A stretch of DNA of 64,000 nt from NCBI RefSeq assembly GCF_964026495.1, contig NZ_OZ032148.1:558001-622000 (forward strand), given 5' to 3'. Both the position numbers and the translations under genes were made by a program. The notes beneath the pieces are model-generated. The model was not told where the DNA came from. It saw only the letters and a list, made by a program, of their open reading frames with translations, and ran no database searches. Origin of the DNA: Arsenophonus sp964026495 (lineage in GTDB: Bacteria; Pseudomonadota; Gammaproteobacteria; Enterobacterales; Enterobacteriaceae). Each line of letters begins with the position of its first letter. The stretch's first letter is position 1. Shown here one piece after another: positions 29,505 through 40,222 of the stretch.

Positions 29505-30494
29505 ATGAATTTAAAATCAATTATTCAACTAACAGAAAAAGAAATGCAAGCAGTTAATAAAATAATCTCAAATCAATTGAATTCAAATATTCAGATTATT
29601 AATCAATTAGGAAACTATATTATTACTAGTGGCGGCAAAAAAATTCGACCAATTATTGCTATTTTAGTAGGAAAAGTTTTAGGATATCAAGGCGGTAAAC
29701 ACATTAATATAGCAGCATTAGTTGAATTTATTCATACCGCAACATTATTGCACGATGATGTTGTAGATGAATCTAATATACGACGCGGAAAAAAAACAGC
29801 TAATTCTATTTTTGGTAATGCTACTAGCATATTAGTAGGAGACTTCATGTATACTAGATCATTCCAAATGATGACAGATTTGAATTCTATGACTATTTTA
29901 AAATTAATGTCTGATGCAACAAATATCATAGCAGAAGGTGAAGTTTTACAATTAATTAATTGTAATAATCCTGATATTACTGAAAGCACATATATGCAAA
30001 TAATATATAATAAAACAGCACGTTTATTTGAAGTCGCTGCACATGCATCAGCAATTGTATCTGGAGCAAATAAAAAACAACAAAAGGCCCTTCAATATTA
30101 TGGGAAATATCTGGGTACTGCATTTCAATTAATGGATGACTTTCGAGATTATGACTCAGATAGTAATAATACTGGAAAAAATATAGGAAATGATTTAAAT
30201 GAAGGAAAATTAACACTACCATTACTTCATGCAATGAAGGAAGGATCTCCAAAAGAATCTTCACTTATTCGTAATGCAATTGTAAAAGGTAATGGAAGAG
30301 CTTTACTTAAAACTATATTAATTACCATGAAACGCTGTGGTTCTCTTGAATACACCAAAGAAATAGCAAAAAAAGAAGCTGAAAAAGCAATTCAAATTAT
30401 TGATATTTTACCTCATTCCTCTTATAAAGATGCTCTAATAAGTTTACCATACATTTCTATACAACCCACTGCTGAAAAAATTTTATTTAAATAA
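29505..30494 (+). CDS. ispB: Octaprenyl diphosphate synthase
   Basis: Adds isopentenyl units to make the all-trans side chain of ubiquinone/menaquinone. The first aspartate-rich motif is LLHDDVVDES, the second MDDFRDYDSD; GGKKIRPI binds substrate. At 329 aa it fits the long-chain class (E. coli 323). An oxidative respiratory chain is implied. It is divergent from rplU as in E. coli and ends in a hairpin shared with ppa. Confidence 0.96.
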   Translation: MNLKSIIQLTEKEMQAVNKIISNQLNSNIQIINQLGNYIITSGGKKIRPIIAILVGKVLGYQGGKHINIAALVEFIHTATLLHDDVVDESNIRRGKKTANSIFGNATSILVGDFMYTRSFQMMTDLNSMTILKLMSDATNIIAEGEVLQLINCNNPDITESTYMQIIYNKTARLFEVAAHASAIVSGANKKQQKALQYYGKYLGTAFQLMDDFRDYDSDSNNTGKNIGNDLNEGKLTLPLLHAMKEGSPKESSLIRNAIVKGNGRALLKTILITMKRCGSLEYTKEIAKKEAEKAIQIIDILPHSSYKDALISLPYISIQPTAEKILFK

Positions 30495-30500
30495 TTTTTT

Positions 30501-30531
30501 TATATAACAACTGTTATATAAAAATTTTTTA
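30501..30531. terminator. Bidirectional hairpin between ispB and ppa
   Basis: Perfect 9-bp arms TATATAACA / TGTTATATA with a 2-base centre, followed on the + strand by AAAAATTTTTT and on the minus strand by AAAAAA-type sequence. It lies just after the ispB stop between convergent genes. GC content is low, so confidence is moderate. Confidence 0.5.
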
Positions 30532-30598
30532 TAAAAAAATACATGCAAAATTTTAAAATAATTTTCTTAGTATATTTTGAATATATTAAATCAAAATT

Positions 30599-31129
30599 TT
30601 ATTTTTTAATAGCACGATTAAAAGAAGAAATAATCTCTTTTTTTGCTATATCTACATTTCCCCAACCTTTTATTTTTACCCATTTATCTTTTTCTAAATC
30701 TTTATAATGTTCAAAAAAATATTCAATTTGACTACGTAATAATTGAGGAAAATCATTAATATCTTGAATACTTGCATACTCTGTTGTTAATTTTGAATGA
30801 GGCACAGCAATTAATTTTACGTCTTCTCCTGATTCATCTATCATTTGTAATACACCAATTGGACGACAATGTATTACGACGCCTGATTGTAATGGATAAG
30901 GTGTAGGAACTAATACATCAATGGGATCACCATCTAAAGAAATTGTATTATTAATATAACCATAGTTACATGGATAAAACATAGGAGTAGATATAAACCG
31001 ATCAACAAAAATCACATCAAAAATTTTGTTTATTTCGTATTTTATAGGATGAGAATTGGCTGGAATTTCTATAATGACATAAATATCTTCAGGAATTGCT
31101 ATACCTGCTGGAACATTACTCACGCTCAT
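30599..31129 (-). CDS. ppa: Inorganic pyrophosphatase
   Basis: Family I soluble pyrophosphatase that drives biosynthetic reactions by removing PPi. 176 aa, as in E. coli. The metal site DGDPIDVLV, the N-terminal PEDIYVIIEIPAN, and FEHYKDLEKDKWVKIKGW are conserved. It stands alone between ispB and mdh, a neighbourhood not found in E. coli, so a rearrangement joined these segments. Confidence 0.97.
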   Translation of the reverse strand: MSVSNVPAGIAIPEDIYVIIEIPANSHPIKYEINKIFDVIFVDRFISTPMFYPCNYGYINNTISLDGDPIDVLVPTPYPLQSGVVIHCRPIGVLQMIDESGEDVKLIAVPHSKLTTEYASIQDINDFPQLLRSQIEYFFEHYKDLEKDKWVKIKGWGNVDIAKKEIISSFNRAIKK

Positions 31130-31823
31130 AAACTATATCCTTGAATTTTAAAATAATTTGAATTATTATTAGCTGAGTTATAAAATACAATATTATATTT
31201 AGTAATTCAATTTAAATATTTTTAATCAAAATATTTAAATAAAAATTTTAAGATTAAATTATAATCTAAACAAAAATTATATTTTTAATTATTTAAACAA
31301 TAATCTTTAATTTATATTTATAAAAAAAAATTAGTTATCAATATATTTTATTCTTTAAAAACTATTAAAATCTAAAAAAATCTATATTTATTTTTAATGA
31401 ATAAAACAAATATTTGATAAATTCCAAAGTTAATAATTTTAATTTACATTCATAATTAATTCATACATGGAAATTGATGAAAGTATTTCAAATAAAAATA
31501 AAAATTTATGAAAACTTGACTAAAAAATAACAATCATTGTACATTGTTTTTTAAAAAAAAAGAAAATTTTAAATTTTATATAATATGTAAATATAAAGAA
31601 AAATTATACATTATTTTCTTTAGTTTTAAAAAACAAAAACTTTAAGTAATTTTTTAAAATTATATATATGTTTTAAAAATGAAGAAAAAATATTTTTGTT
31701 AAATAGTTAATTATTATAAAAAATAATTTTTACTATCCAAAAAAATCATTCTATTATTAATTTGAATCTTATTAATTTAAAATAAAAATTATTTCATAGA
31801 ACATTTCAAAGGAAATACTGAAA
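31130..31823. other. Spacer ppa-mdh
   Basis: 694 bases upstream of two divergent genes. In E. coli argR is divergent from mdh; no ArgR-like frame is recognisable. AAAGGAAA lies 8-9 bases before the mdh ATG as its ribosome site. Otherwise featureless A+T-rich DNA. Confidence 0.5.
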
Positions 31824-32759
31824 ATGAAAATAGCTATCTTAGGAGCGGCAGGTGGTGTCGGTCAAGCACTTTCATTACTTCTTAAAAATCAACTTCCATC
31901 AGGTTCAAAATTACATCTTTATGATATTACTATCGGAATTTCTGGTATTGCAAAAGATTTAAGTCACATTCCAACAAATGTTACCGTAGTTGGTTTTTCT
32001 GCTGATGATATAAAACCTGCACTGCACAATGTCGACATAGTTTTAATTACAGCAGGCATCAGCAGAAAACCAGGAAAATATCGTTCAGAATTATTCAATA
32101 TTAATGCAAATATCATATATAAACTTATCGAAAATATTGCTCAACAATGTCCTCGAGCACTAATCGGCATTATTACTAATCCTATTAATACGATAGTTCC
32201 ACTCGCAGCACAGGTACTAAAAAAATATGGTACATATGATAAAAATAAATTATTCGGTATAACAACATTAGATGTTATACGTGCCAATACATTTGTAGCT
32301 GAATTAAAAAACAAAGATCCACAAGAAATAGAAGTAAAAGTTATTGGTGGACATTCTAATGAAACAATTTTACCATTATTAAATCAAATCAAAAATATAA
32401 AGCTTACAGAAGAAGAAATCAAAACTTTAATTGCACGTATTCAAAATGCTGGTACTGAAGTTATTAATAGTAAAGCAGGTAATGGTTCTGCAACACTTTC
32501 TACAGGACAAGCTGCAGCTAGATTTTGTCTATCACTAGTTGATGCTTTAAATGGAAAAAAAAATATTATTGAATGTTCATACGTAGATAGTGATAATCAA
32601 TATTCTAAATTTTTTGCACAACCAATACTTTTAGGGTGTGACGGTATTAAAGAAAGATTGCCAATTAATATAAATACTATAGATGAAAAAAAACAATTAG
32701 AAGAAATATTAAAAAAACTCAAAAAAGAAATTGAATCAGTGAATCACTTTTTTGAATAA
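31824..32759 (+). CDS. mdh: Malate dehydrogenase (NAD)
   Basis: Oxidises malate to oxaloacetate with NAD. Rossmann motif GAAGGVGQALS is at the N-terminus; the substrate loop has RKPGKYR (Arg 81 region), ITNPINTIVPLAA follows, and the catalytic His is in GGHSNETI. 311 aa against 312 in E. coli. It is convergent with sucDCBA. With no gltA in the window, its product may supply aspartate rather than a full cycle; that is inference. Confidence 0.97.
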   Translation: MKIAILGAAGGVGQALSLLLKNQLPSGSKLHLYDITIGISGIAKDLSHIPTNVTVVGFSADDIKPALHNVDIVLITAGISRKPGKYRSELFNINANIIYKLIENIAQQCPRALIGIITNPINTIVPLAAQVLKKYGTYDKNKLFGITTLDVIRANTFVAELKNKDPQEIEVKVIGGHSNETILPLLNQIKNIKLTEEEIKTLIARIQNAGTEVINSKAGNGSATLSTGQAAARFCLSLVDALNGKKNIIECSYVDSDNQYSKFFAQPILLGCDGIKERLPININTIDEKKQLEEILKKLKKEIESVNHFFE

Positions 32760-32896
32760 ATAAAAATAAACATTTTTATAAAGTTATTAATATTAATTAA
32801 TATCTATTTTTAATATCTATTTTATTTATATGAAAACTCTTAATGAGCTTTTATTCTATAAAATATTTAATAATTATAATTAAAGAATGATAAAAT

Positions 32897-33784
32897 TTAC
32901 TGAAGTCTTTTAAAATTCATGATTATTTTTTTGATAACATTACCAATCTCAACAAAATTATGTACTATACTTACTCCTGCTTCTTCCAAAACAAAAAACT
33001 TTTCTTCTGCTCCACCTTCTCCGCCAGTAATAATTGCACCAGCATGTCCCATACGTTTATCTTTAGGTGCTGTAACACCGGCAATATAAGCAACAACAGG
33101 TTTAGTAACATGTTTTTTAATATACATTGCTGCTTCTTCTTCTGCTTTTCCACCAATTTCACCAATCATTACAATCACTTTAGTTTTTGAATCTACATTA
33201 AAAAGTTTCAAAATATCAATAAAACTTGATCCAACAATAGCATCACCGCCAATACCAACACAAGTAGATTGACCTAATCCTACATCACTGATCTGTTTGA
33301 CTACCTCATAAGTTAGTGTTCCGGATCTTGATATAACACCTATTGTACCTTTTTTATGAATATATGCAGGTTGAATACCAATTTTACATTCCCCGGGTGT
33401 AATTATTCCAGGACAATTAGGTCCTATCATTTGTACTCCACTTTCTTTTAGCTTAACTTTAATCATTAACATATCTAATACAGGAATACCTTCTGTAATA
33501 GTCACAATTAATTTAATACCAGCATTAATAGCTTCTATAATAGAATCTTTACAAAATCTAGCTGGAACATAAACTACTGATGTAGTTGCATTTGTGACTT
33601 CTACAGCTTCACGTACTGTATTAAAAACAGGTAATCCTAAATGTATAGTACCTCCTTTACCTGGAGTAACGCCACCAACTATTTTTGTTCCATAAGCAAT
33701 AGCCTCTTTTGAATGAAAAGTACCTTGATTCCCAGTAAATCCTTGACATATTACTTTAGTATTTTTATCAATTAAAATTGACAT
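32897..33784 (-). CDS. sucD: Succinyl-CoA synthetase subunit alpha
   Basis: Alpha subunit, bearing the phosphorylated histidine, of the enzyme that makes ATP/GTP from succinyl-CoA. CoA-binding GFTGNQGTFHS is N-terminal, and the active His lies in RMGHAGAII near residue 246. 295 aa (E. coli 289). The start overlaps the sucC stop by one base (TAATG), so the subunits are translationally coupled. Confidence 0.97.
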   Translation of the reverse strand: MSILIDKNTKVICQGFTGNQGTFHSKEAIAYGTKIVGGVTPGKGGTIHLGLPVFNTVREAVEVTNATTSVVYVPARFCKDSIIEAINAGIKLIVTITEGIPVLDMLMIKVKLKESGVQMIGPNCPGIITPGECKIGIQPAYIHKKGTIGVISRSGTLTYEVVKQISDVGLGQSTCVGIGGDAIVGSSFIDILKLFNVDSKTKVIVMIGEIGGKAEEEAAMYIKKHVTKPVVAYIAGVTAPKDKRMGHAGAIITGGEGGAEEKFFVLEEAGVSIVHNFVEIGNVIKKIIMNFKRLQ

Positions 33785-34956
33785 TACTTATTTACCTCCG
33801 CAACTGCTACTACTTTTTTGACTGCATCTATCAAACTAGTTGCAATAATGATTTTAAGACCGCTAATACTTAATTTTTGAATAGCTAAATCAGAATTATT
33901 TCCTTCTAAACGAACAATCACTGGAATTTTCACTCCAATTTCCTTAATTGCTAAAATAATACCATCAGCAATTAAATCACAACGAACAATACCACCAAAA
34001 ATATTAACTAAAATAGCCTTTACATTATTATCAGATAATATAATTTTAAATGCTTCTTTTACTCTTTCTGTAGTTGCACTACCTCCAACATCAAGAAAAT
34101 TAGCTGGAACTCCACCATATAATTTAATAATATCCATGGTTCCCATAGCCAACCCGGCACCATTAACCATACAACCAATATTACCATTTAAAGCAACATA
34201 ATTTAATCCCCATTTTGATGCATAAACTTCACGTTCTTCTTCCTGAAAGATATCACGCATATTGTTTAATTCTTTTTGCCGATAAATAGCATTACTATCA
34301 ACAATAAGTTTTCCATCTAAACATATTAGATCTCCATTTTTATTAATAACCAAAGGATTGATTTCAATTAAAGTAAGATCGTATTTAATAAAGATTGTTG
34401 CTAATTGTATAAAAATATTCACAAATTGCTGCACTTGTTGACTATTTAAACCTAATTTAAAAGCAAGTTCGCGACCTTGATAAAACATAGGACCAATCAA
34501 AGGATCAATAATTGACTTATAAATAAGTTCAGGTTTTTTTTTCGCTATTTTTTCTATTTCAACTCCACCTTCCATTGATGCCATAAAAACAATACGGCCG
34601 ATACTACGATCAATTACCGCACCTAAGTATATTTCTTTATCAATATTAGTTACTTCTTCAATTAAAATTTGATTAACAGGTTGTCCATTTATATCTGTTT
34701 GATAAGTTACTAATCGTTTACCTAACCAATATTTAACAAATTTTATAAGTTCTTCTCTATTATAGACAATTTTTATACCACCAGCCTTACCACGACCACC
34801 AGCATGTACCTGACATTTTAAAATCAAAGGAATATTATTTCCTAATTTTCTTGTTATTTTTTCTGCTTCTTCTACTGTTTCACACAAATAACTTATAGGT
34901 ACTGATAATCCATAACGCAAAAAAAGTTTTTTTACTTGATATTCATGTAAATTCAT
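33784..34956 (-). CDS. sucC: Succinyl-CoA synthetase subunit beta
   Basis: Beta subunit with an N-terminal ATP-grasp fold (NLHEYQVKKLFLRYG; VHAGGRGKAGGI) and a C-terminal CoA-ligase domain (NIFGGIVRCDLIADGI). GCMVNGAGLAMGTMD supports the identification. 390 aa, against 388 in E. coli. It follows sucB after about 136 bases in the sucABCD order and overlaps sucD. Confidence 0.97.
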   Translation of the reverse strand: MNLHEYQVKKLFLRYGLSVPISYLCETVEEAEKITRKLGNNIPLILKCQVHAGGRGKAGGIKIVYNREELIKFVKYWLGKRLVTYQTDINGQPVNQILIEEVTNIDKEIYLGAVIDRSIGRIVFMASMEGGVEIEKIAKKKPELIYKSIIDPLIGPMFYQGRELAFKLGLNSQQVQQFVNIFIQLATIFIKYDLTLIEINPLVINKNGDLICLDGKLIVDSNAIYRQKELNNMRDIFQEEEREVYASKWGLNYVALNGNIGCMVNGAGLAMGTMDIIKLYGGVPANFLDVGGSATTERVKEAFKIILSDNNVKAILVNIFGGIVRCDLIADGIILAIKEIGVKIPVIVRLEGNNSDLAIQKLSISGLKIIIATSLIDAVKKVVAVAEVNK

Positions 34957-35092
34957 GACATTGCATCCAATTTATTTTAAATAAAAACAATGAATCTTAT
35001 TTATTTTTACTTCTGTAAAAAATAAAAATAAATTAAACCGTACATAATATATTTCTTACTTAAATATACAAATAATTATTTTAAAATATTAT

Positions 35093-36340
35093 TTATATTT
35101 CTAATAATAAACGATTTGGATCTTCTAATATATTTTTTATTATCATTAAGAAACCTACAGATTCACGTCCATCAATCAAACGATGATCATAAGATAGTGC
35201 CAAATACATCATAGGTAATATTTCCACCTTACCATCAACAGCCATAGGTCTATCTTTAATAGCATGTATTCCTAAAATAGCACTTTGTGGCGGATTAATG
35301 ATTGGAGTTGACATTAAAGAACCAAATACTCCTCCATTAGTAATGGTAAAATTACCACCTTTCAATTTTTCAATGGTTAATTTTCCATCGCGTCCCTGAC
35401 TTGCTAATTCTTTAATATTTTTTTCAATATCAGCCATACTAAGGGTATCAGCATCACGCAATACTGGTGTAACTAAACCTCTTGTAGTTGCAACAGCAAT
35501 ACTGATATCAAAATAATTATGATAGACTATATCTGAACCATCAATCGATGCATTAACTTCAGGATAACATTTTAAAGCTTCAATAACAGCTTTTACATAA
35601 AAAGACATTAAACCTAAACGTACTCCATATTTTTTTTCAAAATGATCACCATAAGTTTTTCGTAAATCAGAAACAGCTTTCATATTAACTTCATTAAAAG
35701 TTGTTAAAGTTGCTGTACTATTTTTTGCATCTAGTAAACGTTCCGCAATACGTTTGCGTAAACGTGTCATTGCTACACGTTTTTCGCATCTAGCAAAAAC
35801 AGAAGATTCATCAATCATTGAATAATTCTTATCCTCGATATTTATTGATGTTGTTGATTCTTTTTTATTGACATATTTTTCAATATTATCACGAGTTAAA
35901 CGTCCTTTTTCAGCACTCTCTTTTATAACATCAGAAGGATTTAAATCATGTTCTGCAATTAAACGACGTATTGCTGGCGTTAAAGAAGAATCATTATTAT
36001 CTTTTTTAATACTAGAAGCATGAGATTTAAATGAACTGGATTTAATATTTTCTGTAGAATCAATTAATTGTACTTGTTTCACTGAGTTCTGAATAGCATC
36101 TGTTACATGAATACGACCTAATAGTTGTTTGGAAGAAACTGTAGAACCTTCTTTTTCTAAAATAGATTCAAGAATACCTGAATCAACAGCAGAAACTTCA
36201 AGTATCACTTTATCAGTTTCAATTTCTACTAATACCTCATCACGTTTTACATAATCACCTTGTTTCTTATGCCAACATGCAACTGTAGCATCTAAAACTG
36301 ATTCAGGAAGATCCGGAACAAGAATTTCTATTCTATTCAT
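35093..36340 (-). CDS. sucB: Dihydrolipoyllysine succinyltransferase (E2 of 2-oxoglutarate dehydrogenase)
   Basis: Core E2 of the 2-oxoglutarate dehydrogenase complex. One lipoyl domain at the N-terminus carries the lipoylated Lys in EIETDKVILE (about residue 43). An E3/E1-binding domain follows (TPAIRRLIAEHDLNPSDV, about 118-155), then the catalytic domain with SYDHRLIDG near the end. 415 aa (E. coli 405). It follows sucA after 14 bases. It also needs lipoate attachment and an E3 (lpd) encoded elsewhere. Confidence 0.97.
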   Translation of the reverse strand: MNRIEILVPDLPESVLDATVACWHKKQGDYVKRDEVLVEIETDKVILEVSAVDSGILESILEKEGSTVSSKQLLGRIHVTDAIQNSVKQVQLIDSTENIKSSSFKSHASSIKKDNNDSSLTPAIRRLIAEHDLNPSDVIKESAEKGRLTRDNIEKYVNKKESTTSINIEDKNYSMIDESSVFARCEKRVAMTRLRKRIAERLLDAKNSTATLTTFNEVNMKAVSDLRKTYGDHFEKKYGVRLGLMSFYVKAVIEALKCYPEVNASIDGSDIVYHNYFDISIAVATTRGLVTPVLRDADTLSMADIEKNIKELASQGRDGKLTIEKLKGGNFTITNGGVFGSLMSTPIINPPQSAILGIHAIKDRPMAVDGKVEILPMMYLALSYDHRLIDGRESVGFLMIIKNILEDPNRLLLEI

Positions 36341-36354
36341 TTGTTATCCTTTAA

Positions 36355-39171
36355 TTAATTTATTTCTAATGCATCTCTTACTAAAATTTGTTGTTGAGCT
36401 TGATGAACAAACGCATAACCTACAGCAGGCGCAGCAGATTCTGCACGTCCTACATATTTTAATGACGCATATTTAGGAATTATTTTACGAATATTAGGCT
36501 TAATAAAGCACCATGCTCCTTGATTAAATGGTTCTTCTTGACACCAAACAAAATCATGCACATGTTCATAAGCTTCTAAAGCCTTTTTTAAATCTTTATC
36601 AGGAAATGGATATAACTGTTCAATACGTATAATTGCAATATTTTTTTGTTGATTTTGCATACGCTGTTCAAGCAAATCATAATAAACCTTACCTGAACAT
36701 AAAATAATACGTTGAATATTTTTAACATCTGTAAGATCAATTTCAGTTATTATAGATTGAAATTTACCATTTGCTAATTCTGATAAAACAGAAATTGCAC
36801 GTGGATGACGTAATAATGATTTAGGTGACATAATAATCAATGGACGTCGCATATTAGAAATTACTTGCCTACGCAAAATATGATAGATTTGTGCTGGAGT
36901 TGATGGAATACAAACTTGCATGTTCTCTTCTGCACATAATTGTAGATAACGTTCTAAACGAGCAGAGGAATGTTCAGGACCTTGTCCTTCATATCCATGT
37001 GGTAACAATATAACTAAACCACACATACGGCCCCATTTTTGCTCACCAGAACTAATGAATTGATCAATAACTACTTGTGCTACATTTGCAAAATCACCAA
37101 ATTGAGCTTCCCACATAATTAAAGCTCGTGGTTCTGCTGATGCATAACCATATTCAAAAGCAAGCACCGCTTCTTCTGATAAAACAGAATCCCAAACACC
37201 AAATTTTCCTTGATGATCAGATATATTAGAGAGAGGAATATAAACTGAACCATTATTTTGATCATGAACAACGACATGACGATGAAAAAAAGTTCCTCTA
37301 CTTACATCTTCTCCTGATAAACGAACATTTATTCCTTTATCTAATAATGTAGCATAAGCTAATGTTTCTGCTGCACCCCAATCAAATGATTTTTTTTCGT
37401 TTGCCATTTCAAGACGATCATTATAAATTTTTTTAACCCGTGATTGCATAATAATTTTTTCTGGAATATTATTTAAACGTTTTGCTAAATCTTTTAATTC
37501 TTCTTTGTTAATGTTTATAGGGTAAACATCATTCCATTGATGATTCAAATAAGGTTTCCAGATTGAGCGCTGTTGATCAATTGGACAATATTCATCAACA
37601 ACACAATCACCACGATCTAATTTATCACGATAAGCATCCATCATTAACGTTACTTCATTATCACTAATAATATTTTCTGTAATTAATTTTTTTGTATACA
37701 ATTTACATGTTGTGGGATGTTTTTTAATTTTTGCATACATAATTGGTTGTGTAACACTTGGTTCATCAGCTTCATTATGTCCATATCGACGATAACAAAC
37801 CAAATCAATCACCACATCACGTTTAAACTTATGACGAAAATCTAATGCTAAACGAGTAATAAAAACAACAGCTTCAGGATCATCGCCATTAACATGAAAA
37901 ATAGGTGCTTTTGCCATTTTCATGATATCAGTACAAAATTGTGTTGAACGTGCATCTTCAGGATTAGATGTTGTAAAACCTATTTGATTATTAATAACAA
38001 TTCGTAATGCACCACCAACTTCATAACCTCTAGTTTGAGACATATTCAACATTTCTTGCACTACTCCTTGCCCACTGACCGCTGCATCACCGTGAATAGT
38101 AATTGGCAATACAATATCACTATTATTTACAGTAGATAAACGATCACGACGAGCTCGAGCAGAACCCATAATTACTGGATTAATTATTTCTAAATGAGAT
38201 GGATTAAATGCCAATGACAAATGCACTTCTCTATCTAATATTTTAAAATTAGAAGAAAAACCTTGGTGATATTTCACGTCTCCAGTACCAATAACGAGTT
38301 TATTCTTACCAGAAAATTCATCAAATAAATCTTTTGATTTCTTTCCAAATATATTTACTAAAACATTTAATCGACCACGATGAGCCATACCTAATACAAT
38401 TTCATGAGTACCATGCTGATTAGCATAACGAATTAATTCCTTTAACATCGGGATTAGTGAATCAGCTCCTTCTAAAGAGAAACGTTTAGCACCAGGAAAT
38501 TTTATTCCAAGATAACGCTCTAACCCTTCAGCAGCAATTAATTCTAATAAAATATCTCTTTTTTCTTTTTTATCAAATTGCTCACTAATTGAAGTGGTCC
38601 TTTCAAGATTTTTTTGTATCCATTTTTTTTCTTCAAATGTAGTAACATCCATATATTCTGCACCAATAGAAGTACAATAGATACGTTTCAATGCAATATA
38701 TAATTCACTTAATGTTATTTTGATTTTTTTAGAACCAAAAGAAACATTAAATATTTTTTTAAAATCAGAATCATTCAAATCATAAAATTCTGGATATAAA
38801 TCAGGAATAACATTTTTTTTCCATAATCCTAATGGATCAAGACATGCATTTTGATATCCTTTAAGACGAAATGTATTTATTAATTCAAAAACTTTAAGTT
38901 GTTTTATATCTACAGGAAATTCAGTTTGAATAATAGTCTGATAACGAATAGGATTTTTTTTAGCTAATAAACGAAAATGTTCACATATTTTTGAGTGAAA
39001 ACATTCAGGATTTGAATCTGTAGATGGTAATTGATTAAAAACAATTTGCCAATCTTTATTAACAGAATTAGGATTCACTAAGTATTCTTCATACAATTGT
39101 TCAATATAAGATTGATTGTCAGCACTTAAAAAACTTAAATTTGACCAATCATTCATTACGCTGTTGTGCAT
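36355..39171 (-). CDS. sucA: 2-oxoglutarate dehydrogenase E1 component
   Basis: Thiamine-diphosphate enzyme that decarboxylates 2-oxoglutarate and reductively succinylates SucB. N-terminal SFLSADNQSYIEQLYEEYL is the E2-contact region; the ThDP site is HGDAAVSGQGVVQE with NNQIGFTTS; GMAHRGRLN and YGHNEADEP are conserved. 938 aa (E. coli 933). AAGGGATAAAA precedes the ATG. In E. coli sdhCDAB and gltA lie upstream; here ybgI is next after a 1.05 kb spacer. Confidence 0.97.
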   Translation of the reverse strand: MHNSVMNDWSNLSFLSADNQSYIEQLYEEYLVNPNSVNKDWQIVFNQLPSTDSNPECFHSKICEHFRLLAKKNPIRYQTIIQTEFPVDIKQLKVFELINTFRLKGYQNACLDPLGLWKKNVIPDLYPEFYDLNDSDFKKIFNVSFGSKKIKITLSELYIALKRIYCTSIGAEYMDVTTFEEKKWIQKNLERTTSISEQFDKKEKRDILLELIAAEGLERYLGIKFPGAKRFSLEGADSLIPMLKELIRYANQHGTHEIVLGMAHRGRLNVLVNIFGKKSKDLFDEFSGKNKLVIGTGDVKYHQGFSSNFKILDREVHLSLAFNPSHLEIINPVIMGSARARRDRLSTVNNSDIVLPITIHGDAAVSGQGVVQEMLNMSQTRGYEVGGALRIVINNQIGFTTSNPEDARSTQFCTDIMKMAKAPIFHVNGDDPEAVVFITRLALDFRHKFKRDVVIDLVCYRRYGHNEADEPSVTQPIMYAKIKKHPTTCKLYTKKLITENIISDNEVTLMMDAYRDKLDRGDCVVDEYCPIDQQRSIWKPYLNHQWNDVYPININKEELKDLAKRLNNIPEKIIMQSRVKKIYNDRLEMANEKKSFDWGAAETLAYATLLDKGINVRLSGEDVSRGTFFHRHVVVHDQNNGSVYIPLSNISDHQGKFGVWDSVLSEEAVLAFEYGYASAEPRALIMWEAQFGDFANVAQVVIDQFISSGEQKWGRMCGLVILLPHGYEGQGPEHSSARLERYLQLCAEENMQVCIPSTPAQIYHILRRQVISNMRRPLIIMSPKSLLRHPRAISVLSELANGKFQSIITEIDLTDVKNIQRIILCSGKVYYDLLEQRMQNQQKNIAIIRIEQLYPFPDKDLKKALEAYEHVHDFVWCQEEPFNQGAWCFIKPNIRKIIPKYASLKYVGRAESAAPAVGYAFVHQAQQQILVRDALEIN

Positions 39172-40222
39172 TTTTATCCCTTAAGCCTTTTCAAAAAAAA
39201 GTCTATTTTATAAGACTGTATGCTTTATTTATATCGTATTTAACAAGTAAAGATACATTCTGGTATAGAAAATATAAAAATAAATGTTAATTATTTTTTA
39301 AATACACTAAATCATATATTAATATTCCTTATTATAAATATTTTTTACAAATAAATATTTTTTACAAATAAATATTTTTTACAAATAGATTTTAACAATT
39401 AAAAAAATATGAAAAACATTCTGTTGATATAAAAATATTTTTAATATTTTTTTAAAAAAAAATTGTAAAACTATTTGTAAATTTTTTACCCAAAAAATAT
39501 TACATGATTCTTTTTTTGATAAGCATTCTTATATTATTATAGTACATCAACATTATTATAAATATAAAAAACATATAAAATATAACATTAATAATATATT
39601 TTTATTATTAATATATCGATTATTTTTTAATAGAAAATATTAAAAAATGAGTAATTACCAAACAATTTCAAAAAACATCACTCTTGCGAGTATTTCAAGA
39701 AACACTAAATATTTTTTTATTATATGATTTTAATATTTTGATTACAATTATAACAATTTATAAAAAATTATATTTTTATACAAAAATATCGCCCTTTAAA
39801 AATTAAAATATAAAATTCATGGTATACTGTATTTAATTCATAATATATTGTATACTAATAAAGTATTTTTATCTCTCTATAAACTGTTCCATTTTAAATT
39901 TTTATTTAATTTTTTATAGATATTTTAAAGATATATAAAAATATTTCATAAATCAGTCATTAAATTATATTTAAAATCAATATTTTTTTTATATTTAATA
40001 ATATAAATTTTTATTTCATACATCTATTTTTTTATTTTAAAATACGAATACAAAAGTGATTACTGTTAGTCATTTACTTATGTTTTACGTTATTTAAATA
40101 TAATATTTACAAAATATTTATAATATTTTAATTATATATATCAAAACATCAGAAATTCGATAAATATTAATATTTAAAAAAAATGTAATATTTATTAGTT
40201 TAAAAACTTACTTGATTAAGAA
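39172..40222. other. Spacer sucA-ybgI where gltA and sdhCDAB are missing
   Basis: 1.05 kb with no gene. In E. coli this interval between ybgI and sucA carries gltA (citrate synthase) and sdhCDAB (succinate dehydrogenase) among others. I see no remnant on either strand. It contains a 17-bp triplicate repeat at 39335-39385. The sequence just upstream of sucA should hold the suc promoter, but no box is convincing in so A+T-rich a background. Confidence 0.5.
39335..39385. repeat. 17-bp tandem repeat, three exact copies
   Basis: TAAATATTTTTTACAAA is repeated three times without a mismatch (39335-39351, 39352-39368, 39369-39385). It is non-coding. Exact copies suggest recent replication slippage. 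Confidence 0.95.

Noticed and set aside
39335..39385. CRISPR-like array
   Set aside because: The repeats are direct tandem copies with no spacers between them, and no cas genes are present.
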